A DNA stretch of 64,000 bases from Podospora pseudoanserina (lineage: Eukaryota > Ascomycota > Sordariomycetes > Sordariales > Podosporaceae): assembly GCF_035222485.1 (NCBI RefSeq), contig NC_085924.1, forward strand, positions 3,286,001 to 3,350,000, read 5' to 3'. Shown piece after piece: positions 21,701 to 33,480 of the stretch. The notes beneath the pieces were generated by a model. It was not told the DNA's origin, made no database searches, and saw only the letters and a program-made list of their open reading frames with translations. Every line of letters begins with the position of its first letter. Position 1 is the first letter of the stretch. The position numbers and the translations under genes are program-made.

Positions 21701-23942
21701 GCAGCAGCGGTGTCCCTGTCTTGAAATGCCCTGCCCCTCCTTTTTTTGGCCTGATCTCTTGCCCGAGCAAGAGCAGGAGATACCTGACCCCAACCGGAGC
21801 TGACCGCCTGTTGTAATAAATGCAGTGTATGTAGAAGAAGAGAAAACAAATCAGAGAGCAGGACAACACCTCTTGGTGGCTGGGCTGTGCGCGCATTATA
21901 CGAAGATAGAGTTGCAATATTAGAGGGGCAAACGGGAAGTTATATTGAGAAGGCAGGCAAGCGTGGCAGCACCTACCTGCACCTGCACCGCACCTGCACC
22001 AAAACAAAAGTTGATCAGACGAAAGGAAGGTCCAACCTCCTCCCGGTCCCATTGCCTCTGTCCCTCCCGTGGTGCCCCTCGTGCCCCTCCAAAATAGCCA
22101 CTGGCTGTCCCAATAATCTGGACGCCAGCCCTGGTATTAAACTGTCTAGCGCCGAGAGCTAAGCTCTTTCAGGGTCGAGATCGGGAAAGTGAGGGGTCGG
22201 GTTCTTTATCATATTTTTTTGGAGCTTCTTGTAGGTAGGCAGTGTTCAAGATCGCACCGAAACAAGAGAAAGTGCGCCCCTCCCGCAACCGTTCTCTGCC
22301 CGGACTTGGCTGCGTTGGGTGTGGCCAGAAAGATCCATGCTCAAGTCCGTCTTATCCCATGTCTTTGGTTCCTTTATCTGCTTCGACCTGACAATCATCA
22401 CTCTCGCCATCGTCATCAACCAGGAATCTCATCGAGGCATCCACGCATCAGACACACACACACGGAGGCGGTCCCTGTCCCGGCATTAACCTTCATATCT
22501 TCACCTCCCCAGAGTCTCCAAACATCCTACTTCCAAGGCTGCAGGCTGCCGGGAGCTCTCCTATCACAGAAAGCTGCAGCAACCCAGTCCAAGCAGTCCC
22601 CAAGTCTGTGTGACAGCACCAAAGAAAGCGTATGCCAAGCCCAGGTCCGGCGCAACTGTGCGGTAATCCTCACCACCTATCGACCATTTTGTTGGTGTCT
22701 GACGGGTTGCGGTTCTCCTGCCTTTTTCTTTTCTTTTCTTCTGTTTGCCCACCTCACCACCATCTACGGATAGTAGCGAAACGTTGTTCGATTTCTCGTC
22801 TTGCATTTCCACCAACCGCGTCACGACATACATCGCTCCCCTAAGATCCACGCTGCATTTTGTCCGATAGGGAAAACATTGCATGGGCTGCATTCAGCCA
22901 GGCCCGCGGTAAGAAAGCATCTACTCACGGTGGTTGGCCCATCACTACAGTAGTTCGTCAGCAAGGGCGGCGGACGAGCCACCCAACGAGCCAACTGGAA
23001 GCTTGAGTCCCGACCGAGATCTGGACCACGGCAAGCTGCTGAGCTGCTGCAACTGGAACTGGAAACTTACAGGTGGTTGGCCAAGCATTCGAGGTCAACT
23101 AACTCAACTCATTTTTCGCCCACTCTCCCTCCCACTGCAGATATTCCGGTGTCTGCTGTCGCTGGCTGTCTGGAGGTTGTATTGTTGATCTGCCAGCCCC
23201 CTTTTGGACAAGCCTGCGTTGGACGGCCCACCCGGACGACAGGTCTTCGCCACACTTCCGCACCCCCCTGCCATCTGCTGTCCAGCAGCGTCTCATATCG
23301 CAGGCACATTTTTGGCTGACGCTTTTTCACCTTCGCTGTCTGGGACCTGCTTCTGCCTTTTCTGACAGAGCACTTGGCGCATTCATCTTTTCCACTCACC
23401 AAGGGAATGTGTTTGCGGTGATCGACCTGCTTCCTGTTCAGCCTGTGCCTGTGCCGCCCTCAGGAACCCCACCACGAATCCCGGAAGACCCAGGGAGACA
23501 GGGAAGCCAGGGGGAAACGACAAGCTCTGGGTTGCTTCCCGTCGCCATCTTTTTTTTCTTCCCACAGAAACCCAACCTTGCGACCGAAGAGAAAAAAAAG
23601 CCGCTATCCGGGGCCCCTTGGTGCAATCATCATCACAAGACAACACGCTTTTCTGGCTAACGAGCACGAGCACCAGCAAGCTTTCGAATGATCAGCCTCC
23701 GCCGGCCCCTTTTCTCCCTATCCTCCTGCCCCTCTCCCTCTCCGACCACTCTCTTTTGTCCCTAGCTCAATCATTCCCAAACGCCGCCGCCGGCTCCCCG
23801 CACTTACCCCTGCCGCGGACTCGGTCGTCTCAGCCTCACCGGGCAAGCCCACGCATATCTACCCTGAACCCCTCGCCTGTGCTCCCGCATCTGGTTGCAC
23901 TCTTGCATCACCCTCCCTCACCCACCATAGGCACCTCTCACC
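18721..23942. other. 5.2-kb gene-free stretch upstream of the C2H2 factor
   Basis: No frame here has a recognisable domain. The many overlapping frames on both strands are of biased composition. From about 23,100 to 23,940 the plus strand is C/T-rich, like a fungal 5' leader. The stretch most likely holds an extended promoter, a long 5' leader and perhaps a non-coding transcript of the downstream regulator gene. A short CA run is at about 22,455. Confidence 0.4.
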
Positions 23943-26133
23943 ATGGCTGCAGCGTTTCGCCCAGTCAACACACCGCTCCTGGCAACGGACTCCATCAAAC
24001 ATGAAATACCCCCTTCTTCCACGACTTTGACGGCGACAACGACGACAACAACAACGATGACGACACCGAGACCGAGCACAGCGCCTTCGCAGGCTTCACG
24101 GCCTGTTGACGAAGCCACAACACCAACACGAGTAAACTTTGGAACAGGCGCACTGGCATCTCAGAAACCACTTCCGACATCACCATTTCCCGAGTCGGTA
24201 CAAGTCCCCGAACCCACGACGGAATCCACACCCAAGCGAGAAAATTCGCAGCACTCGAGGAAGTCTAGGGACTCGGACGACATGGATATGGATGACTCAG
24301 ATGGAGAACACGGTGAGGAAGTTGGATCAGACGACGACAGCGAGAACGCCGACGGAACCAAGTCGAAGAAGAAAAAGTCGCAGCGATTCTATTGCACGGA
24401 TTATCCACCGTGCAATCTGAGCTTTACCAGGAGCGAGCATTTGGCCCGCCATATCAGGTACGTACTACCAACCATATTTCCGTTGGAAAATAAGAAGGAG
24501 GTATTGACGAGGAGATTACCGCAGAAAACACACTGGAGAACGCCCCTTCCAATGCCACTGCTCCAGACGATTCTCTCGACTCGATAACTTGAGACAACAT
24601 GCACAAACAGTGCATGTGAACGAAGATATTCCGATTGACTCGCTAGCAGCGACAGGAACACGATTTCAGAGACAGATTAGGACCGACAGGGTGCGGCCAA
24701 CGACTGGCAGGGCGAGAGCGGCGACAGCTGGCAGTGTTGGACCTGGGGGTCGAGGACACTCGAAATCTCTGTCAACATCTAGCATCACAAGCATGGCTTC
24801 GATAGCCTCGGCCTATGGTGGTGGTGAGGCACGCCGGCGTCCGCCTCCTCTGGTCATGGCCGACCCCCGATCCCGACTTTCTCTCGAGTCATATCGCGGA
24901 CCGGATGGCCAATACTATAGGGCCGCCTCACCGGACATGAGCACTCCCACATCAGCCACATTTTCGACAGGCCAAAATAGCCCTCGATGGGGTCCGGTGG
25001 CCTCTCCTGGTTCATCACACTCACGCTCGCATAGCATGTATGCTGCCGCCGGGTCCCGCACCCCAGGCCGCCGACTAAGCGTTCCGTCTGGTGGAAACCC
25101 GTTCCAATCGCCTCATGCCCCCAGTCTCCGCGGCCCGCTGTTTGGCCCTTCGCTCAACGCGTCCAACAGCGGTGCCTTTTCTCCTGGCCAAAATGGTCTT
25201 CTCTCATCGCCCACAACGTCCACTTCAAACTGGTCAAGGCGGGATTCAGTGTCGACGGCCGATGAGGCCTGGCGACGACGAACGTGGCACCCCGATACCG
25301 CGGGCTTCAACGGGGCAAGCAGACTGAGCCAGGTCATCACTCCATCTCAGTTCCCGCCCGACAGCATTAAGCTTCCACCCGCCAATACCGGAAACCAACC
25401 ACCTCAAACACTGCGGCTGCCCGGTATCGAGTCTTTTGATCCTATCCCGCGGAGACCGCCCACACCTCCCCGCCGCAACCCGTCCCCGATGATGATCGAC
25501 TCGGAGGCATCGCGGCCCCCAGCTTTGTTACCGGCCGGTGACCTCGGTTCGGATGACCGAAGGCCTAGCTCACAGTGGGATATGGGCTTGCATCGGGGCA
25601 TAACAAGACTTGACATCAACACGCCACCTCGGGATAGCGCGGGAGCATGGGCCAACGAAGCCACTCAAGCCCTGATGGCTCGCGCTGAGCAAGCCCATGC
25701 CGCACCCATGCAACCTACCGTCCGGTTCGAACAAGATCTGAGGCCTCCTCAGGGCCCGCCACCCATCAATGTGGCCCCTCCTGTCGGCTCTAGGCATCAC
25801 TACACAATGTCGGCTCCATCCATCACCACACCTCGTGAGTCCCGAAGACATGGATGGTATCACGGTCCAGTGCCTACCCACCCTGTTGAGGAGACCATCC
25901 ATGAAGGCCGCCCACATGTTGATCGGATTGTTCACCCCAACGTTCGTGGTTTCCAGGGATTCCCTGCCAGGGAACAACAGCTTGGCATCCACCAACAACA
26001 GCCATCCGGCCCCAGCATGGAGCGGATCCTGGAGCGGCCAATGTCCCGGGGCGACAACCCCGAGTCTCTGCGGCGGTTGCAGGCTCTTGTGGCCGTCGCC
26101 ACAAGCGAAGGCTCGACGGCAACGGCATACTGA
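23943..26133 (+). CDS. C2H2 zinc-finger transcription factor, 707 aa (2 exons)
   Basis: Exons are 23943-24457 and 24525-26133. The 67-nt intron (GTACGT donor, CGCAG acceptor) splits the linker between the two fingers. Phase 2 is consistent, and the sum is 708 codons including the stop. The start ATG (caccATGGCTG) is strong. Residues 1-100 are Thr/Pro-rich. Residues 110-145 carry an acidic Asp/Glu/Ser run and then a Lys run (SKKKKSQ), a likely nuclear signal. Finger 1 is C151-x5-C157-x8-H166-x3-H170 and finger 2 is C182-x1-C184-x12-H197-x4-H202, joined by [10 protein letters not shown]. The remaining 500 residues are Ser/Pro-rich and disordered. The finger sequences resemble the fungal Usv1/Nsf1/Rgm1-like group, a tentative placement. 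It should act in the nucleus as a DNA-binding regulator. The CxC spacing in finger 2 is unusual. Confidence 0.88.
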
Positions 26134-29032
26134 GGCCCCCAGCTTAATGGGGAGATGACATCTACGAATCACGAATTGGAATTACTGCATGGCGTCTGGA
26201 CCTCGGAAACACACGACTTGGATTAGCGCGGAGGCCGTTTTGCTTTTGATACCCGTTCTCTCACCCGCCTACACTCGCTGCATCCAACGGTTTGGGCTAT
26301 ACAGATTTGATCACTCATTTTCTTTTGGCATTTGATACCACGCTCGCTGCATACATACACATCTGGATACTGGGATTGGCGGTCTTTTTCTTTTTGGATG
26401 TCAGCAGGCACTACACAGGATACTAGGGGTCGGTCATCTTTTGTTGCAATTTAGAGGATTCATTTCTGTTTTCTTATTTCCTTTTTGGGTCTGGGTTTTA
26501 TGCCAAGTTATGACAATTTTCTTGTTGTTTTCCTTTTGTGTTACGACGAAATGACAACCAACGGTTCCAGGCCATGGCACTCTAGTATAGGGATACCCAT
26601 CTTCTCTACTCTCGGATACGGGGCGGCATGCGGTACATGGTCGGGTTGGGAACTTTTGGGCACCTCTTCAATGGATGCTATTCTTTTACGCAGTTTCTTG
26701 CAGGTGATGGCACGGTGAGATGTGACGACGATGCCGGCTACGACGATATGAGACTACGACACTACGTTATGGATAAGGACGCAGTGCTGCTCTTGCGACG
26801 CAACGATGACACGACAACAAAGATTTAGCGCTGCATTTTCTCCTTGCTGTTCCGATTGTCGAATATTGGTTGGTCTCTACTGTCGCATTCTGGTCGATGT
26901 CGTCAGGGGGGTGTTGGGTTGCTTGGTCGGTCAGTCAGGCACCGTCCTTGCTGCAGAGATGCCCGTTATATGGGGATGGTGGCTTGGTCAGGGGTTGGCG
27001 GGGAACTTTTGGGAAAAGATGATCAGGGGAGGTGGATAAGACTGAGAAACATGATCGCTATGTTCTCCCAGGTTGTCTCGAGGTCCTCTTTTGGTGGTCA
27101 CTTATGGACTTGATACCCTGGAAGGAAGGGTTCGCTTCCTTTTTTTTGTTGCGGATCCTTGAACAACATCTTTGGGGGTTTAGCTTGTTTGGGCTCTCTC
27201 AATGGGCTGGCGGTTTTGCGCGCCTTGGTTTTTTTTAGGAAGGGTGGAAGCTTTTGCTGTTTTTGTTTTGATCTGCTTTTGCTTGGGTGGGTGGGTTCGT
27301 GTTGCAGTCAGGCACATTGCAGGTTTCGGCTGGTGCATGACAGCAGACAGGCAGTGTTGTGCATTTGTTGGAGATCTGAGAGTGTGGATCTGGATGTGAC
27401 GTTGGATTTTGTAATGGCGTGATGGGATGGATAGGAGGGACTGGGAGCGGGAGTAGTATAACTAGATAGAAATATGTTTATTGGATTGATCACCTCAATT
27501 TTGTGGTTTGTCCACTGCGGGACTGCCCAAGCTGATTGTGCTGGAATGCAAGGTACACTGGGCGCTGTGGTTATTTGATGTGCCAGGAACGCACCTAATG
27601 ATGCATGGAAAGTCGTACTCGGTGTGCACTTGAGGTGTTGGGTATGGAGATCAGTTGCCGATGCGGCTATTTGTTGAGTCTCAGTTTGAGGTTGAGGTTG
27701 CGGAAAGGATCTGTAGTATTGTGTCGGTTGGGAATGGCGAATAGCTGGTTGGGTAAATAACACCATTCTTGATCTACCTGAGTGAGACGGATTTATCGTC
27801 ACGAGGTTGTCTGAGGGTCAAGGTCGGTTTGGGGCTTGATCCATTTGCGAGTGAGTACCTTGGCTGATGTGCCTAGTATCATACCTGCTCTGTTGATGGT
27901 TGGTAATTTGCTTGCTACAAAGCTTTGATTACCTAGGTAGGTATTTAGGGTGATAGGATCATAGGATGTGAGTAGGGGGAGGGGGGAAAAGGGGGGCAGG
28001 GCACTACATGTCTTTTGATTTGCGCTGGGAAGTGTGGTGATGCTAGTGTTGAGTATCTGGTTCATGAACTCGGGGAGGAAGTCAATGGTAGCTTGGGGGA
28101 AGGGTGACTGTGGCCTTTTATTTTTTTCTTCGCTTTCTTTTTTCGTTGTTTCTTCTTTTTCTTTCGTCTTTTACTTCTTTGTTTCTTTCCTTTTATTTTT
28201 TATTTTTTTACCCGTACAGTGTCCCCGGGAGTGCCCACTTTTCTGAACCATGCAAGCAGGCCACCCTCAAGTAGAAGTAGTTCGCTTGCGTGATCCGAAT
28301 AAGGTGGGGAGGGAGTCCTTGGGGCACGGGTATTTCTTTTCTTTTCTTCCTTTTTTTTTGTTTTTTCTTTTTTTTGGAGATGTAGGAAATGAAGAGGTGA
28401 TGAGGTGGTGGTTGGAGTGACTGTAGGAGGTGGTCGCAACCTACTGCGGCAAGGTAGAGAGGGGGAAGGTTAATCTGGTTATGCGTTGAGTGTTGATGTT
28501 CGGGGTGGTGGTTTGTGTTAGGTGGGTCTGGTAGTAATTATGCCTTTGAAGCCTGCATTCACTTTTCAAAGACAAGGGGGCTTTGCTCCTTCCTGTTGGA
28601 AAAGAGTTTGAACCGAGCACTGCCCGAGCGTTGAGCAGCCTGCTGTCTTTTTATGACACCACGCACAGCGCTCCTGTGGTGTGTCAGCCACATAGGTAGG
28701 TTCTTGAGCAGCTCAGCCCGGCCGTGCTCAACTTTCCAATGGGTCTCTGATTGGCCAGCACAATGATTTTGCTGTGCAGCGTGTGCCTTGTTTGGACCGT
28801 TGGCGGCGTCCCATCTTGGTAGATCACGTCGATTTAAGTGGTATCACCTAAGGTTATGTTGAATGTGTCCCTACGTTTCCGACTTTATTGCTCCGGGTAC
28901 TCTCCATACCTACTGCGACCGCCTATTATTCAATCCAGAGGTCTGAAAGCCGAGAACGAAGTCGGTATTTGCAGCTATATTGTGATTTCGGGCATTTCTT
29001 GTCCTGTCAACGAAGCCGGGGAGTCTGCCACC
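26134..29032. other. Intergenic with long T-rich tracts
   Basis: No gene is recognised. The plus strand is G/T-rich after the factor gene (3' flank). Long T and C/T runs lie at about 28119-28210 and 28336-28375. The frames here are low complexity. Confidence 0.45.
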
Positions 29033-30660
29033 ATGTCCGAAAAGCCAGGGCAACACCCACCATCGACATACGAACTTGACGACTTGGCTTCTTGTCATGG
29101 TGTTCAAGAGGGTGAATACGAATATACCGCACTGAGGAGGCAAGGGAGCATTCGCTTGCTGCATCTTCTACCGAGCGAGGATCGAAGAAGCCGCTTGGTC
29201 TGCCAGCTGCGCGAGTATCCGTTGTTGGCCTCGAGCCAGGCCGAAAAAAACCAGGAATTACATCTTTATGAGGTCCTTTCATATACTTGGGGTGATTGGT
29301 CAAACCAGAGAAGCATAACTGTGGATTCTCGTCGGCTATCCGTCACCGATAATCTGTATGAGGCTTTGCTGGCTCTACGAGAACAGCATCTTCCGAGAGC
29401 TGTATGGGTGGATGCGATTTGCATAAATCAGAGAGATGATTTGAAGAAGCAGGAGCAGATTCAGCCAAGCTCCCCATTCGAAACTGCTCGCTTCAACGTT
29501 TGATGTTCCACGAGAGCTACAAAGCCAGCTCCGTCCGGTGGCGTATTCAATGGGACGGGCGATATATCGTCCGAGGAAGACAGCCGGCATTGCTTCGCTC
29601 GACAAGAGCGAGCTGGGTGAGCTGATCGACATGTATCACACCCGACAGACTACCCTAGTGCATGACAAGGTGTTCGCCTTGTTGGGCATGAGTACCACCG
29701 ACCCACCACACAAGACATTCCTAGACTATTGGGTTGGTTGGGATGTTGTTCTCAAGCAGGTGAAAAAGTCTCTATTCGGTGCATTAGTGTCAGTTGATAC
29801 CTGGTCCCACTCACAGGTGGCTGAGATACAAGGAAATGGCCATGTACTGGGCAAAGTAATTTGAGTAGAATTCGATGATGTCAACGGGCGGCGGAAGCTA
29901 TCCATCGAGTGGAAGGTTTCACAAGCCCAACGATTCTGCATCGTCCGCAGGCTGGACGCTTCCACTTTCTGCGAGATCAGTCCGGATGGGTGACATTGTC
30001 TGTATTATGAAGGGAGCGTCAAAATCTACCATTGTCAGACTTTGCTCAAGCCTCTTCTCTATCATCGTGAGCAGAGTCTCGTGCTGCGGGCCAGAGAACA
30101 TTAGGAACTTTCCATACCGCTTCTCATTGATATGGGACTGGGGATGCAGAGAGGAGCGACAGCCACAGAGGGGGCCGAGTCACCAAAGTACAGCTGTCAT
30201 TCTAGAAGCGGTAGGGGACTACAACGATGCGGCACTGGTTCTCCTGGATTGTGTAAGGAACTGCAAGTCCCTCGGGAGCAAAGCGCAGAGATTAGAGACC
30301 ACCAATCAGCTCGTCCTCCTGTACAGCAAGGCAAACCAGATGGAAAAGGGATTCAATTGTCTCCGCAAAGAGCTACAAGGTCGACATCAGTACAACAGGG
30401 ATGATTTGCAGATCTTGGCCCCGGCAGCAGCCTCCCAGGATGGGGAGGCCATGCGGCTTCTTATACGTCACGCGGGCGGAATCGATCTGACAGAAGCTGT
30501 GCTTCTCGCAGCCGTCCACAGCAATATGCACGGCCGCAAGGTCTTGGAGATTCTCTTCAATCAACCACGATACCCCTCAAGTCCGGTCAGTGGCAAAGCA
30601 ATCACCGAGGCTGTGTTGATAGCAGCCGCTCAAAATATACCAGAAGGTGCTTTAAAATAG
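29033..30660 (+). pseudogene. HET-domain gene with internal deletion
   Basis: ATG 29033 (caccATGTCC) opens a HET N-terminus: YTALRRQGSIRLLHLLPSED, LYEVLSYTWGDW, and AVWVDAICINQRDDLKKQEQ. The frame ends about 35 nt later. Resuming in another frame are parts that lie much further along in HET paralogs (ELQSQLRPVAYSM; LGELIDMYHTRQTTLVHDKV). So roughly 130 residues, including the usual LGEA and WVLQEVA parts, are missing. TGA 29862-29864, one C-to-T step from CGA, interrupts the second part. A third frame, 29875-30660, holds GDIVCIMKGASKSTIVRLC and ends in repeats of the TEAVLLAAVHS type seen at the C-terminus of some HET proteins. It cannot give a full protein. Confidence 0.75.
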
Positions 30661-30906
30661 CTTTTTGCCTTAGCCGACTTGTGTGCTAATAATGAGCTGA
30701 AGCTCGGCAGCTCAAGTTCAGTATAATAGGAAGTTCTGTCAAACGATCGTCTTGATGGAAAAGCTATACTGTTTTTGATCCTCAAGAAGAAACAAGGATA
30801 CCGATTATTTGACTTTGAACTAAACCAATTCTATACCACCTGAATCCAAAACGCTTTCTCTTGTCCACTCCGAAAAGACTACGCTGCGGCTTCCTATTCC
30901 AAAACG

Positions 30907-32634
30907 CTAAATATCAAGCATGCTCCTTATCTGTTGCGGTGGCTGTTGGCTCACCCTCGAGCCCACACTAGGAGCTACACTCCCTTCCCTTTCCCCTGTC
31001 GCACCTGGATATGGCGGTGGTGGTGGAGCCGTCGTAGCTGCTGCCGAGGGTGCAGGGCCATCCATCATCAGCTCCTGTTCCCTCCTTCTCCTTTCTGCCT
31101 CTGCACTTCTATTTTGAGGGAAAAGAACACCAGCTACCGCCTGCATGGCTCTTTCTTGTCGAATTCGCTCTGACCGACCATTATACAGCGGTGGTGGTGA
31201 CGTCGGCGGTGTATTTATCCCAGCTGGGGACATGCCCGGTGCGGAAGGGGAGAGCGGGCTCATTGGAACATCGTTTGACGCCGGGCTTTCATTGTTGCGC
31301 GGTTTATTCCCCTGGATTTCTCTGACATTGCGGACGAGTTGGTCGCGCATGCTTTCTCCTGGCACAACCACCTCTCCGTTGACTCTGGCCCACCATCCGG
31401 GCTTCTTGACGATGCCCATCTCCTGGTCGAGCTGCTGGTTGCGTACGATACGTTGGCGTTTGAGTTCTTTGTCTTCATTCTCGTTGATGAACCCAAAGAT
31501 GACCTGGATGTACATGATCAATAAGGCTGGGGCGTAGCCACCAGCAAAAATAGCGGCTCGGTTCCCTTCGAGGTTCAAGGGGCTGTACTCAAACTTCCAT
31601 GCGCAAAGCTCCTGATAGGCTGGGACGACAAGTGCGATGGGAATAAGGAGCTTGAATCGGAGAGGCGTCATGCGAATGAAGCCTACGAATCGGTTGATGA
31701 TTCCACGGTTGCGTGGGCGGTAGTGTTTGATCGAATGACGGAGAGAGAAGACTGTTAAGCACCAGCAGACGAATAACAAAAAGCCGGCGGCTTTGAACCG
31801 GGCATCGGTGGCGGAGGGCTCAGCTTCGTTGACTACTTGTTCGGGGTAGCGCTGGTGCTGGATGGGAGTCCAGTTTCGGGGAATAATCATGAAGAAGTTC
31901 TGGAGAGACAAAAGTCAGAGGGGTTGGGTACCAAGACGGAAACTGAGAGGACGTACAAGCCACCAGAACAAATAGAAGATCAAGGGCAGATGGAATTCCA
32001 CCTTTGATCTTCTATCGTCATCTCGCAAGGCGTAGGGGTCCGGATCTATAAACTGCCGTTCCATCCAACTACCCCAATGGCGCACTGCTTCCCATACCTG
32101 GGCAATAGTGCCCAGCTGCATCAGAAACCAGAAGAAACTCGTGAGGATAAGTGGCAATTCGGGAAGATAGTATCGGTCGACGTCCATGGCGGTAAACAAA
32201 CTGACAACGGCAGTAGCGCTGACAATAATACCCCAGTACCACTGCCATCTCCTTCCAATGGGATAGAATCGCTTTGTGACGGGGAGGTAGAGGCGACCGT
32301 GTCGATTAAGCGCGACGATGGTCAGGACAAGAGCGACGCCAAAGAGAACAGCGAAACCAATCGAAGTGCCGGCTCGTTCTCCGATGCCATTAACGGGAGA
32401 CCAACACCATGTTGCGTTGACGAAGGTGCCATTGGGCATGACAAAGTCAGCGATCCACGGTTCCCAAGCCAAAAGACACCACGAGCCATTGGAGAGGGTC
32501 TGGTTTGTGAATAGCGTGTAGTTCCAGTGTTCAAGAGTGGTGAGGTTGAGATGGCTATTCCCAATCAATGTGTCACTCGAGTTGTCACCGGGTGGGAAGG
32601 GAATGATATCCCGAACTTGGAGGAACGAGTCCAT
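30907..32634 (-). CDS. Multi-pass membrane protein, DUF2434-like, 556 aa (2 exons)
   Basis: Exon 1 is 32634-31957 and exon 2 is 31899-30907. The 57-nt intron (GTACGT donor, CTCCAG acceptor) is phase 0. I chose ATG 32632-32634 (MDSFLQVRDIIPFPPG); the frame is open upstream but has no ATG there. The N-terminal 100 residues have many N-glycosylation sites (NSSD, NLTT, NYTL, NQTL, NGSW, NATW), so they should face the lumen or cell exterior. About seven hydrophobic segments follow, including the conserved NFFMIIPRNWTPIQ right at the exon junction. After the last one (about residue 375) comes a long soluble Pro/Ser-rich cytosolic tail. The NFFMIIPR block is what I associate with the fungal DUF2434 family, a placement from memory. 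Function is unknown. Confidence 0.8.
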
Positions 32635-33480
32635 GTTGGTGGCTCGGTCGCACCCAGAGGGTGGTTGCGCGCGCGCGTGGTAAATATCGATATTCGTCGT
32701 TTTCGAGCTCGATCGGACAGGAGGAACAAGTGAATTATCAAATATTAATGATGCCGGTACTTCGACATTGTTGACACCACGATTGACAATCACAACGGCT
32801 TGACCCAATGATCGGAGGGCTCAAGGATCAGGGGCGACGTGTTGCTGCCGGCGATGTCGTGGGCTACTGCAGAAGCTCCCGTTGGTGGATGTTTTTTGGA
32901 AGATGGCTTCTGGACGGATGGAAATGTTTAATCGCTCAGGGCACTTGCAGTGAGAGTGGGGGTTTGCCCAGCCCGCGGCAGGGACCAGCTGCCGTCAGCA
33001 ACAGGCGAATACGATCGCCTCTGTGCCGAGAACCACCAAACATCGAGTGAGCGATAGGAAGCCATTCCGAATTTCCGCCAGTTGTCACTTAAGTACACAG
33101 TCCCTGCTTTGCGCCATAAGTAATTCTCAATGGTCTGTGTCGTGTTGTTCCCAGGGTCCAGCGCCGTACACAGGCAAGAACAGTTACCATAACTTCCAAA
33201 AACGGCGATGACCTCACAGCTCACAGCACGGAATAGCTCCCACAGCCACGCATGCACACCAATTGCGGGGCAATGAGCTAGCTGCATGCCACTGGGGCCG
33301 CCAACGCCCGCCTGAAAATTGTGGCTCCCAAACCCAACGACCTGGCCTCCATTTCGGGAGGTTTTGCGCCCTGACCATTCTCTTGGCAGGGATCACCGCC
33401 AAACATTCAACCCAAGCTTCAACACCAGGGCACGACCACAACGACGCCAACGAACACAGGCCCATTGCGCCCACCTCACA
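32635..33480. promoter_or_regulatory. Divergent promoter region
   Basis: This lies between the divergent DUF2434-like and COG5 genes, so it should hold both promoters. No specific binding site can be supported. A short alternating GCGCGCGCG run is at about 32665. Confidence 0.4.

Noticed and set aside
21302-23679. Several 80-195-codon ORFs in the long gap
   Set aside because: Overlap each other on both strands, have no domain, and vary in composition with the local base bias.
32806-32808. Upstream start for the DUF2434-like gene
   Set aside because: The codon is TTG, not ATG; the first ATG in frame is 32632-32634.
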